A stretch of 64,000 nt of DNA. It comes from Mycobacterium sp. E183. GTDB taxonomy: Bacteria; Actinomycetota; Actinomycetes; Mycobacteriales; Mycobacteriaceae. The first letter of the stretch is position 1. Every line of letters begins with the position of its first letter. Below are positions 57,193 through 64,000 of the stretch, in pieces. Below the pieces are notes generated by a model. The model worked only from the letters and a program-made list of their open reading frames with translations, did not search any database and had not been told where the DNA came from. Made by a program: the position numbers and the translations under genes. Location of the stretch: NCBI RefSeq assembly GCF_001667735.1, contig NZ_LZJN01000136.1, forward strand, positions 1 through 64,000. Direction: 5' to 3'.

Positions 57193-57974
57193 GTGGCAAC
57201 CGCCTCCCGTCGCAACACGGCGTCGTAATAGCCCCGCCGATATCCCACGCGCAGCCTAACGGCGATGACGAGCAGGGAGGGCAGCAGAAACCACTGCGGC
57301 CGGGTCAGGCCCAGCCACACCGTTTCGTTGGCGCGGAAGAACTCGACGAAAAACCGGAATACCGCGTAGCCGGCCACGTAGAGGACGAACAGCTCGCCCG
57401 GGTGGCTCACCCGGTTGCGCAGCCAGAGCAGCACCGCGAATGCGGCCAGCTGGAAGGCGATTTCGTAGAGGAACGACGGGTGCATCGCCGCGCCGGTGAG
57501 GCAGCCCGGGCACTTCGGCACGCCGGCGGGGGCATGCACGCCCCATGGCAGGTTCGTCGGGCGCCCCGGCGCCTCGGTGAGGTGGCAGCCGACCCGGCCG
57601 ATCGCCATGCCGAGGGCGACGGCGGGGGCGAACAGGTCACCGGTCTTGCCGGTGTAGCCGCCGAGGCGCTTAGCGATCAGCACGCCGAGGTAGGCGCCCA
57701 GCAGCCCGCCCAGAATGCTGCGCGACCCGAATTCCCACGCCTGCAACATCGTCGGGTTGAGGCGGAGGTCCAGGTGCTCGGCCCAGCCGGACAGGCGCAT
57801 TCCCACCGCGCCGCCGACGAGGGCGCCGGTCACCGCGACCAGCGATTGCTCGTTGACCTCTCCGCGCCGGCGGGCTTCGGCGATGAACACGACCGCGGCG
57901 GCCAGGACGCCCAGCGCCACGAAGACACCGTGCATCGGCAGCATCACCGAACCGATCCGCCAGTGCGGCACCAC
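57189..57974 (-). CDS. divergent prolipoprotein diacylglyceryl transferase family protein
   Basis: A 261-residue membrane protein with about seven helices. It carries Lgt signatures in altered form: GRVGCHLTEAPGRPTNLPWG in place of the GRxGNF-type motif, and HPSFLYE, which matches the conserved Lgt HPxQLYE. So it is a paralogue of Lgt, which transfers diacylglycerol to lipoproteins; mycobacteria already have a main Lgt elsewhere. The first gene of the coupled cassette with the radical SAM protein suggests a lipid-related substrate. GTG 57974 is used as start. Confidence 0.75.
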   Translation of the reverse strand: MVPHWRIGSVMLPMHGVFVALGVLAAAVVFIAEARRRGEVNEQSLVAVTGALVGGAVGMRLSGWAEHLDLRLNPTMLQAWEFGSRSILGGLLGAYLGVLIAKRLGGYTGKTGDLFAPAVALGMAIGRVGCHLTEAPGRPTNLPWGVHAPAGVPKCPGCLTGAAMHPSFLYEIAFQLAAFAVLLWLRNRVSHPGELFVLYVAGYAVFRFFVEFFRANETVWLGLTRPQWFLLPSLLVIAVRLRVGYRRGYYDAVLRREAVAT

Positions 57975-58002
57975 GCCGACAGACTATTACGTCGGGACCG
58001 CG

Positions 58003-58365
58003 TCAGCCGGTGGCCGGGCCCGCCCGCGCGGCGGCGCTCGCCGCGCTGCCGAAGACCGCCACGCGGACCGTGACGACCACATCCAGGCCGTCCACCGCAC
58101 ACCCGGTGTCGTCGGCCCGCATCCGCCGGGCCACCGCCGTCGCGCGGGCGCAGGCCGCATCGGCTCCGGACGGCAGCCGGGCCGCGGCGGCCAGCGCGGC
58201 CAGATCGGCCGCCGCCTGTGCGCGGTGACGCGCCACCACCACCGCACCCAGGTAAGCGCCGGCACCCGCGACGCCAAGCAACACCGCCACCATCCAGGCC
58301 GCGACCAGGGTGGCCGAGCCCCGATCATCCCGACGGCTCCGCCGCCGAGACCGCCTTGGCGGCAA
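58003..58365 (-). CDS. TadE-like protein near the pilus operon (Rv3654c-type)
   Basis: A short protein, about 120 residues from the proposed TTG at 58365, with a basic N-terminus ([20 protein letters not shown]) followed by one membrane helix. The RGSATL segment is the sort of peptidase-recognition/anchor sequence seen in TadE/TadG and Flp-like proteins. It overlaps the upstream TadE gene. A start at ATG 58293 would remove the RGS motif, so the TTG is preferred, but with low confidence. It lies at the end of the tad operon. Confidence 0.6.
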   Translation of the reverse strand: MPPRRSRRRSRRDDRGSATLVAAWMVAVLLGVAGAGAYLGAVVVARHRAQAAADLAALAAAARLPSGADAACARATAVARRMRADDTGCAVDGLDVVVTVRVAVFGSAASAAARAGPATG

Positions 58366-58654
58366 TGTCGAGCGCCGGCAACACCTTCGAGCGCGCGACG
58401 ACGGTGGCAACCAGGAATTCACCTTCGCGGTGCACCTCGACCCGCGCCCCGCCGGGGGCGATGCGGCGGGCCGCGTTGAGGGCTGAGCGGTCGTCGCCGC
58501 GCGCGGCGAGCCTGGCGGCTTCGCGAGCGGCGTCCACGCAGCGAACCTGCATCGAGACGGCGGTGACACCGGCCAGACACAGCACCAGCACGACCACCAG
58601 GGTGGCGACGCCCAGGGCCGCCTCCACGGTGCTGGCGCCCGCACTGCCGGTCAG
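58325..58654 (-). CDS. TadE-family pseudopilin (Rv3655c-type)
   Basis: A protein of about 109 residues, with the pilin-like segment GASTVEAALGVATLVVVLV: a small-residue site, Glu five residues in, then a hydrophobic helix. It ends before the next TadE-like gene. The only start that preserves this motif is a CTG at 58654, which overlaps the flp stop as CTGA; the first GTG is at 58627 within the motif. Either the start is CTG or the base here differs in relatives. A minor pilin or secretion role is inferred from the operon. Confidence 0.6.
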   Translation of the reverse strand: MTGSAGASTVEAALGVATLVVVLVLCLAGVTAVSMQVRCVDAAREAARLAARGDDRSALNAARRIAPGGARVEVHREGEFLVATVVARSKVLPALDIAAKAVSAAEPSG

Positions 58655-58854
58655 GCCTTGGTGTTGAGCGCGCGACCGATGATGTTGGTCAGCGCCGACA
58701 CGATGGAGTCCCCGGTGACGACGGTGTACAGAATCGCACCGAAGGCGGCGGCCGCCACAGTGCCGATGGCGTATTCGACCGTGGACATGCCCGACTCGTC
58801 GGACACCACGACCGTCAGGCGCGCGATCAGCGCCCGAAAAATGTTGTGCAGCAA
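58651..58854 (-). CDS. Flp-type pilin, DUF4244 (Rv3656c-type)
   Basis: A 67-residue prepilin. The segment SGMSTVEYAIGTVAAAAFGA is a Flp pilin site: Gly before the cut, Glu at +5 and Tyr at +6 as in Flp pilins, then one hydrophobic helix. It should be cut by a prepilin peptidase and assembled by the Tad machinery encoded upstream. The ATG at 58854 has no strong ribosome binding site but is the only start before the motif that gives a normal leader. Confidence 0.8.
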   Translation of the reverse strand: MLHNIFRALIARLTVVVSDESGMSTVEYAIGTVAAAAFGAILYTVVTGDSIVSALTNIIGRALNTKA

Positions 58855-58869
58855 TGCTTCCCTTTCTCT

Positions 58870-59466
58870 TCACCATAATCCCGATTGAAAGACTTCGCCG
58901 GCGAGCCCCGCCACCACGGGAATGATTCCCAGGCACACGAACGCCGGCAGGAAACACAACCCGAGCGGCCCGGCGATCAGCACCCCGGCGCGTTCGGCGG
59001 CGGAGGTGGCCGCGTGCGCGGCACCGTGCCGGGAGTCTTCGGCCAACTCGGCGACTCCCTCGGCCAGCGCCGCACCCGAGGCCGCCGAACGCCGAGCGAG
59101 CCGCAACAACGCCTCGACCTGCGCGTCGGCCTCGTGCGGCCGCCGATCCGGCGAGATCGTCCAGGCGACAACGGGATCGGCGCCCAACGCCAGCAGGTCG
59201 GCGGCGCGCCGCAGCACGCGGGCCAGCGCGGGCGGGGCGGACGCCGCGGCGGCGGACGCGGCGGCGGCCACGGCCATGCCGGCGCCCAGGCACACCGCCA
59301 GCACGTCGAGACAGGACGCGACCGCCAACGGGTCGGGGCCGTTCGCCATCCCGCGCCCCGAGCGCGGCCGATGCCGGCGGACCGGTGCGCGCGCCCGCGT
59401 TCGCACCAGCGCCGGGCCCGGACCGATCCACGCCGCCACAGCCAGCAACACCGCCGCCGTGGTCAC
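58870..59466 (-). CDS. TadC-like inner-membrane pilus assembly protein (T2SSF domain)
   Basis: A 198-residue protein, GTG at 59466 overlapping the tadB stop (GTGA). It has a type II secretion F-like helical domain: LGAGMAVAAAASAAAASAPP and LCFLPAFVCLGIIPVVAGLA are membrane segments. TadB and TadC together form the platform that couples the TadA ATPase to the pilin. It is shorter than many TadC proteins, like other mycobacterial versions. Confidence 0.8.
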   Translation of the reverse strand: MTTAAVLLAVAAWIGPGPALVRTRARAPVRRHRPRSGRGMANGPDPLAVASCLDVLAVCLGAGMAVAAAASAAAASAPPALARVLRRAADLLALGADPVVAWTISPDRRPHEADAQVEALLRLARRSAASGAALAEGVAELAEDSRHGAAHAATSAAERAGVLIAGPLGLCFLPAFVCLGIIPVVAGLAGEVFQSGLW

Positions 59467-60266
59467 GACCCGAGCCGATCGGTGATGCGGTCGGCCCATA
59501 ACAGGCCGCCACACGCCAGCGCCGAACCCACCACCAACAGCCAGCCACCCGCGCGCCCATTGAACAGGAAGGCCAACGGTCGCGCGCCGATCAGCTCGCC
59601 CAGCAGCACGCCGAGCGCCGGCAGACCCGCCAGGATCGCCGCGGTCGCCCGCGCGCCGGCCATGTTCGACGTCACCCGGGCCGAAAATCGTTGCCGCTCG
59701 GCGATATCGCGCTGCGCGGCGCGCATCAGGGTGGCGATCGCCAGACCGTGCTGGCTGGCCAGCTGCCAGCCCAGCGCGAGGCGATCCCAATGCCCGGGCA
59801 GGGCCGACGATTTCGCCGCGGCGCGTAGGCCGGCCGCGACGTCGGCCCCCAACCTGGCCCGGGCCGCGACCGCCCGAAACGACTCCGCCACCGCACCGGC
59901 GGTTTCGCCGGCAGCCACCCCGAACGCGCGCACCGGGTGGGAGCCGACACGCAGCTCACCGACGAGCACGTCGAGCGCACCTTCCAGCGCCTGCCCCTCG
60001 CGCTGGGCGCACCGGGTGCGATGGCGGCGGCGATAGCGCAGGTTCGCGGTCGTGCCGACCACCGCGACGGCGAGCACCGTCGTCAGCGGTAACAACACCG
60101 CGGCCGCACCCACGGCGACCACGGCAAGGCAAGCCGCCTCGCGTGGCCCGGCGACCGGGCGCCACCGGCGGTTCGACGCCATCGGCGCCAGGCGGCGCCG
60201 CGGCGACGCCGGAAGCACGAGCAGCGCGAGCGCCAACAGCAGCGCACCGGTGGCCGGGCCGTTCAT
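59463..60266 (-). CDS. TadB-like inner-membrane pilus assembly protein (T2SSF domain)
   Basis: A 267-residue protein, MNGPATGALLLALALLVLPA. A T2SSF domain follows two N-terminal helices (GALDVLVGELRVGSHPVRAF and later LGWQLASQHGLAIATLMRAA). It overlaps tadA by ATGA and tadC by GTGA. It should sit in the cytoplasmic membrane and interact with the TadA hexamer. Confidence 0.82.
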   Translation of the reverse strand: MNGPATGALLLALALLVLPASPRRRLAPMASNRRWRPVAGPREAACLAVVAVGAAAVLLPLTTVLAVAVVGTTANLRYRRRHRTRCAQREGQALEGALDVLVGELRVGSHPVRAFGVAAGETAGAVAESFRAVAARARLGADVAAGLRAAAKSSALPGHWDRLALGWQLASQHGLAIATLMRAAQRDIAERQRFSARVTSNMAGARATAAILAGLPALGVLLGELIGARPLAFLFNGRAGGWLLVVGSALACGGLLWADRITDRLGS

Positions 60267-61423
60267 GCCGGCAACCTGCCCCGCAGCACGCGGTGTAAGA
60301 GCTCGGCTTCGTCGGTCATGCCTTCGTCGGCACGCCACACGGTGACCGCCCGCACCCGCCCCGCGACCTGGCGAAGAACGGCGACCTCGCCGAGCCTGCG
60401 CCGCCCGCTGCGGTCGCGCGCGACGTGCAACAGCACCTGCACGGCCGCGGCGAGCTGACTGTGCAGCGCCGCGCGATCGAGACCGCCCAGCGCGCCCAGC
60501 GCCTCCAGCCGGGCGGGGACCTCGGCCGGGTTGTTCGCGTGCACCGTGCCCGCTCCCCCGTCGTGGCCCGTGTTCAGCGCCGCGAGCAGGTCCACCACCT
60601 CGGCGCCCCGCACCTCGCCGACCACGATGCGGTCCGGCCGCATCCGCAGGGCCTGGCGAACGAGCTGGCGCACCGGAACTTCGCCGATGCCTTCGACATT
60701 CGCGCACCGCGCGACGAGTTTCACCAGGTGCGGGTGCCGGGGCGCCAGCTCGGCGGCATCCTCGACGCAGACGATCCGCTCGGTGGGCGCGACCGCGCCG
60801 AGCATCGCCGCCAACAGCGTCGTCTTGCCCGCTCCTGTTCCGCCGCACACCAGGAAGGCCAACCGGGCGGCGATGATGTCGGCGACCATCGCGGCGGCCT
60901 CGGGCGCCAGCGCGCCCGCCGCGATCAGGGCCGCCAGGTCCTGACTGGCCGGCCGCAGCACCCGCAATGACAGGCACGTGCCCGCGGCCGCCACCGGCGG
61001 CAGCACGGCGTGCAATCGCACCGCGAACCCGGCGCCGATCCCGGTCAGCTGGCCATCCACCCACGGCTGCGCGTCGTCCAGCCGGCGACCGGCCGCCAGC
61101 GCCAGCCGCTGCGCCAGGCGCCGCACCGCCGCTTCGTCGGCGAACCGGACCTGCGTGCGCCGCAAGCCATTTCCGTCGTCAACCCAGACCGCGTCGGGCG
61201 CGGTGACCAACACGTCCGTGGTGCCGTCGGCGCACAACAACGGCTCGAGGATGCCGGCGCCGGTGAGCTCCGTCTGCAAGACCCGCAGGTTGGCCAGCAC
61301 CTCGGTATCGCCGAGCATGCCGCCCGACTCGGCCCGAATGGCGGCGGCCACGACGTTGGCCCCCAGCGGCGCGGATTCGGCGGCCAGCCGCTCCCGTACC
61401 CGGTCGATCAGCGAACCACTCAC
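60263..61423 (-). CDS. TadA/CpaF-type secretion ATPase
   Basis: A 386-residue AAA+-like hexameric ATPase, GTG at 61423 overlapping the ssd stop (GTGA). Walker A is GGTGAGKTTLL at residues 194-204, the Asp-box is VCVEDAAELAPRH and Walker B is RIVVGEVRGAEVVDLL, all diagnostic of TadA. It powers extension and retraction of Flp pili. It is the third gene of the ssd-tadA-tadB-tadC-flp operon. Confidence 0.9.
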   Translation of the reverse strand: MSGSLIDRVRERLAAESAPLGANVVAAAIRAESGGMLGDTEVLANLRVLQTELTGAGILEPLLCADGTTDVLVTAPDAVWVDDGNGLRRTQVRFADEAAVRRLAQRLALAAGRRLDDAQPWVDGQLTGIGAGFAVRLHAVLPPVAAAGTCLSLRVLRPASQDLAALIAAGALAPEAAAMVADIIAARLAFLVCGGTGAGKTTLLAAMLGAVAPTERIVCVEDAAELAPRHPHLVKLVARCANVEGIGEVPVRQLVRQALRMRPDRIVVGEVRGAEVVDLLAALNTGHDGGAGTVHANNPAEVPARLEALGALGGLDRAALHSQLAAAVQVLLHVARDRSGRRRLGEVAVLRQVAGRVRAVTVWRADEGMTDEAELLHRVLRGRLPA

Positions 61424-62520
61424 GCGGCCTCGCCTTTTCGTGCCGGCCCCGACGCGCGCGGCAGCACCGCCAGCACCTGCCGAGCCGCCGCCGCGAGCGT
61501 AGATCGCCGCCCCAGACGCAGGCCGCCTCGCTCCAGCTGCTCGGCGACCCGGGGCTGTGCTTTGACCGACGCCAGCAACGGCAGCCCGGCGATCTCGGCG
61601 ATCTCGGCTGCCCGCAACCCACCCGGTGATGGACCGCGCACCACCAATCCCACGTTGGGGTTGACCGCGGCGAGCACCGGCGCCAGCGCACCCGTCGCGG
61701 CGCACGCCGGCACGTCGCAGCGGCTGACCACGACGACGAGGTCGGCGGCATCCAGCGCGGCGTGCGCCGCATCGGTGAGACGGCGCGGCAGGTCGCAGAC
61801 CACCGTCACCGCGCCGCGGCGGCCGGCGTCGACGATGGCGTGCACGGGGCCGGCCGCCAGCTCGTATCCGCGCCGGGTGCCGGAGAGCACGCTGATGCCC
61901 CGGTGCCGCGGCAACGCCGCCCGCACGGACGACCAGCTGAGCCGGCCGTCCTGCAGCGCCAGGTCCGGCCAGCGCAAGCCCGCCGCGTTCTCGGCGCCAA
62001 GCCGCAGATCGATCCCGCCGCCCCATGGGTCGAGGTCCACCAGCAGCGCGTCCGCCGCCGCGTGCGCCAAGCCGACCGCCAGCGTCGAGGCGCCGGCCCC
62101 GCCGCATCCCCCGATGACCGCGACCACCGCGCCGCGAGTCCCGTCGTCGCGCGACGATTCGGCCGCCTCTGCGAGCGCGCGCACCATGTCACGCTCCCGC
62201 TCGGGCAGCCGCAGCACGTGCTCGGCGCCGACGGCGACGGCCGCCGTCCATGTCGAGGTCGCCGGGTCGGCCGCCGCCAGCACGGTCACGTGAGCGCGGC
62301 GGGGCAGCGCCGCCCGCCCGCACCGTTCGGCCGCCGCCTCGTCCAGCACGACGGCCGCCGCCGCCGACCACGTCTTGCGGCTCACGACGCCACCGGCATG
62401 GACTACCCGGACGCCGACGGCCGCGGCCACGCGCTCCAAGTCGCGGCGCAGCTCCGGGTCCGCCAGCATCGCGAGCACGCCCGCGGGAGCCGTCGCGTCG
62501 GCCAGCGAGGTGCTCGTCAC
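61420..62520 (-). CDS. ssd: septum-site-determining-like protein Ssd, MinD/TadZ-type (Rv3660c)
   Basis: A 366-residue protein with a MinD/ParA-like P-loop domain: GGCGGAGASTLAVGLAHAAA (deviant Walker A without the lysine, as in several Ssd proteins), then VDLDPWGGGIDLRLG and the switch area VVVVSRCD. In M. tuberculosis Ssd (Rv3660c) affects septation when overproduced, and in tad loci the same gene position is TadZ. Here it begins the pilus operon, so a TadZ-like localisation role is equally possible. Start GTG 62520 matches the family N-terminus. Confidence 0.85.
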   Translation of the reverse strand: MTSTSLADATAPAGVLAMLADPELRRDLERVAAAVGVRVVHAGGVVSRKTWSAAAAVVLDEAAAERCGRAALPRRAHVTVLAAADPATSTWTAAVAVGAEHVLRLPERERDMVRALAEAAESSRDDGTRGAVVAVIGGCGGAGASTLAVGLAHAAADALLVDLDPWGGGIDLRLGAENAAGLRWPDLALQDGRLSWSSVRAALPRHRGISVLSGTRRGYELAAGPVHAIVDAGRRGAVTVVCDLPRRLTDAAHAALDAADLVVVVSRCDVPACAATGALAPVLAAVNPNVGLVVRGPSPGGLRAAEIAEIAGLPLLASVKAQPRVAEQLERGGLRLGRRSTLAAAARQVLAVLPRASGPARKGEAA

Positions 62521-62950
62521 GTGCCCCACTCTGCGGGCCCGCGATATTGGACACCAGTCCCAAACTGCGGATTTGTGGAGAGAGACGCGAGTGTGCACAA
62601 ACACGTCGGGCGGCGCACACGATGCGGAAAGCCCGCAACCAATCGGACGGCCGCGCCAGACGGCCCGGTGTCGGCGGAATTTACCCCAGAAAAGGGACGA
62701 CCCCCGCCAGGGGGGGAGGAGGCGAGGGTCGTCGTGCATCAGCCCCGGGGGGTCGGGCTGATACACCCTCGGCTCAGGCCGAGTAATGCTTACTATACAC
62801 ATGACAAGCGGCGGTAACGCAATAGCTCTTTCTATGAAAGAACACGTTGAGCCGCAAAAACACTGCCGTTACCGTCGGTCCCACTTTGCTGAGCGGCCAT
62901 TTCGGTCCCAGAACCGCAGCCCGGACCGACGACCCACCTATGCTGGGGCG
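62521..62950. other. divergent promoter gap between ssd and the HAD gene
   Basis: No gene is supported in these 430 bases. They contain an inverted repeat GACGACCC/GGGTCGTC (62696-62703 and 62726-62733) with a G/C-rich loop, close to a terminator or a regulatory hairpin, and a GTGTGCACAAAC stretch (62591-62602) that may suggest a regulator half-site. Small reading frames here are basic and not protein-like. Confidence 0.5.
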
Positions 62951-63796
62951 GTGACCGTCTTCGACCCGGCCGAGGAGCAGCACACGTCGGCTACCACCGC
63001 TCCCCGCGCCCGCACAGCGGCCTTCTTCGACTTAGACAAGACCATCATCGCCAAGTCCAGCACGCTGGCTTTCAGCAAACCATTCTTCAACCAAGGACTG
63101 CTCAACCGCCGCGCCGTGCTCAAATCCAGCTACGCCCAGTTCATCTATCTGCTCTCCGGTGCTGATCATGACCAGATGGACCGGATGCGCATCCACATGA
63201 CGAACATGGTCGCCGGTTGGGACGTGGAACAGGTCAAGTCGATCGTCAACGAAACTCTGCACGACATCGTGACGCCGCTGGTGTTCGCCGAAGCGGCGGA
63301 CCTGATCGCCGCGCACAAATTGTGCGGCCGCGACGTCGTCGTGGTCTCCGCCTCCGGCGAGGAGATCGTGGCGCCGATCGCCCGTGCGCTTGGCGCCACC
63401 CACGCGATGGCGACCCGCATGGTCGTCGAGGACGGTCGGTACACCGGGGAGATAGCGTTCTATTGCTACGGCGAGGGCAAGGTGCAGGCGATCCGCGAGC
63501 TGGCCGCCCGCGAGGGCTACCCGCTGGAGCATTGCTACGCCTACTCCGACTCGATCACCGACCTGCCGATGCTCGAGTCCGTCGGCCACCCCAGCGTGGT
63601 GAATCCCGACCGTGGGCTGCGCCGGGAAGCCGTCGAGCGCGGTTGGCCGGTGCTGTCGTTCTCCCGGCCGGTGTCGCTGCGCGACCGCATCCCGGCACCG
63701 TCGGGCGCCGCGATCGCGACGACCGCCGCGGTGGGCGTCAGTGCGTTGGCCGCCGGCGCGGTCACCTATTCGCTGCTGCGCCGCTTCGCGTTCTAG
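62951..63796 (+). CDS. HAD-superfamily phosphatase, SerB-like with C-terminal membrane helix (Rv3661-type)
   Basis: A 281-residue protein. HAD motif I is AAFFDLDKTIIA, motif II VVVVSASGEEI and the Lys/Asp motifs GEGKVQAIREL and AYSDSITDLPML. The C-terminus has one hydrophobic helix (AIATTAAVGVSALAAGAVTY) anchoring it. It is annotated as related to phosphoserine phosphatase/SerB. The substrate is unknown. GTG 62951 is chosen because longer starts lie in the promoter gap; several in-frame ATGs upstream are possible. Confidence 0.88.
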   Translation: MTVFDPAEEQHTSATTAPRARTAAFFDLDKTIIAKSSTLAFSKPFFNQGLLNRRAVLKSSYAQFIYLLSGADHDQMDRMRIHMTNMVAGWDVEQVKSIVNETLHDIVTPLVFAEAADLIAAHKLCGRDVVVVSASGEEIVAPIARALGATHAMATRMVVEDGRYTGEIAFYCYGEGKVQAIRELAAREGYPLEHCYAYSDSITDLPMLESVGHPSVVNPDRGLRREAVERGWPVLSFSRPVSLRDRIPAPSGAAIATTAAVGVSALAAGAVTYSLLRRFAF

Positions 63797-63851
63797 GCCC
63801 CGCGTTTCGCAGCAAACGCATTTCCGCATCGGTGCGCGATTTCGAACAAAA

Positions 63852-63881
63852 TTGGGCCTTGCTGCGCTAGAGGTCTAGTAG
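63852..63881 (+). promoter_or_regulatory. promoter of the downstream small RNA
   Basis: A -35-like TTGGGC (63852-63857), an 18-base spacer and a -10-like TAGTAG (63876-63881) precede the proposed RNA start near 63888. The strength is inferred from position only. Confidence 0.4.
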
Positions 63882-63887
63882 TACAAA

Positions 63888-64000
63888 GGAACCACGGAAG
63901 CCCGATGAGGCCAAGGTCGATCCGGAAGAGAAGGATCGTTCTCCCGAACCGGGCGCCCAGCACGGAACCCGGCACCCACGCGGAGTCATAGCCGCGATAA
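63888..64000 (+). ncRNA. 5' part of Ms1/MTS2823-type small RNA, runs off the window
   Basis: Ms1 (M. smegmatis) and MTS2823 (M. tuberculosis) is an abundant 300-base RNA that binds RNA polymerase core and lies just downstream of the Rv3661 homologue. The sequence here begins after a promoter-like element at 63852-63881, is gene-free on this strand and in the right place. The 3' end is outside the window, so this is a positional call, not a sequence match that I could compute. Confidence 0.5.

Noticed and set aside
62591..62602. A GTGTGCACAAAC stretch as a Crp/cAMP receptor site.
   Set aside because: Only a half-site resembles the TGTGA-N6-TCACA consensus; too weak to call.

Overview
The window is high-GC chromosomal DNA from a slow-growing Mycobacterium. 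Gene content and order follow the Mycobacterium tuberculosis block from about Rv3594 to Rv3661 almost gene for gene (clpC1, lsr2, lysS, coaX-panD-panC, fol genes, ftsH, ephA, esx/PE/PPE, lpqG, hpt, tilS, dacB, ppa, galE1, holB, topA, cspA, tad genes). The espACD-type region between ftsH and ephA in M. tuberculosis is missing, which fits a Mycobacterium avium-complex-like species. I cannot name the species from sequence alone.

Layout. 1-2.7 kb: a truncated DUF222/13E12-type gene, then a cobalamin-riboswitch-controlled cbtB-cbtA-histidine phosphatase operon and a YbjQ-like gene. 2.7-7.6 kb: clpC1, lsr2 and lysS. 7.7-17.7 kb: two vitamin clusters on the minus strand, pantothenate/CoA (a Rossmann protein, panC, panD, coaX) and folate (ftsH, folE, folP, folB, folK, DUF3180), with a proline-rich membrane protein between them. 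17.7-18.0 kb: an intergenic repeat array. 18.0-21.8 kb: a VOC protein and an ephA-monooxygenase-dehydrogenase operon. 21.8-28.5 kb: two PE/PPE loci, one with a pair of ESX substrates, flanking an HTH-like gene and an adenylate cyclase. 29-38.8 kb: lpqG, hpt, tilS, a zinc protease, dacB, ppa, a DUF475 membrane protein, a flippase-like protein and the polyprenyl-phosphate GalNAc synthase pair. 38.8-44.3 kb: galE1, a GT-C-like membrane protein, then an accessory Rieske oxygenase/SnoaL/TetR module ending inside a tRNA-Thr gene. 44.3-55.2 kb: holB, a second adenylate cyclase, topA, cspA, a DUF1998 helicase and a PAS-GAF-PAS sensor. 55.2-58 kb: a translationally coupled cassette of a radical SAM protein with extra cysteine clusters, a small membrane protein and a divergent Lgt-family protein. 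58-62.5 kb: a Tad/Flp pilus operon headed by ssd. 63-64 kb: a HAD hydrolase and the likely start of the Ms1/MTS2823 small RNA.

How parts work together. The pan/coaX and fol clusters supply CoA and tetrahydrofolate. The cobalt genes are predicted to switch off when B12 is sufficient. The GalNAc synthase, its DUF2304 partner, GalE1 and the flippase/GT-C proteins form a cell-wall glycan group. The esx/PE/PPE genes encode type VII secretion substrates. The two membrane cyclases make cAMP.

Most interesting: the B12 riboswitch with a CobC-like phosphatase; the radical SAM/Lgt-like cassette; the interspersed repeat family present at two loci; the ESX-linked PE protein with a histidine-rich decapeptide repeat tail; the tRNA-Thr-linked oxygenase module; and the apparently non-canonical start codons in the Tad operon.
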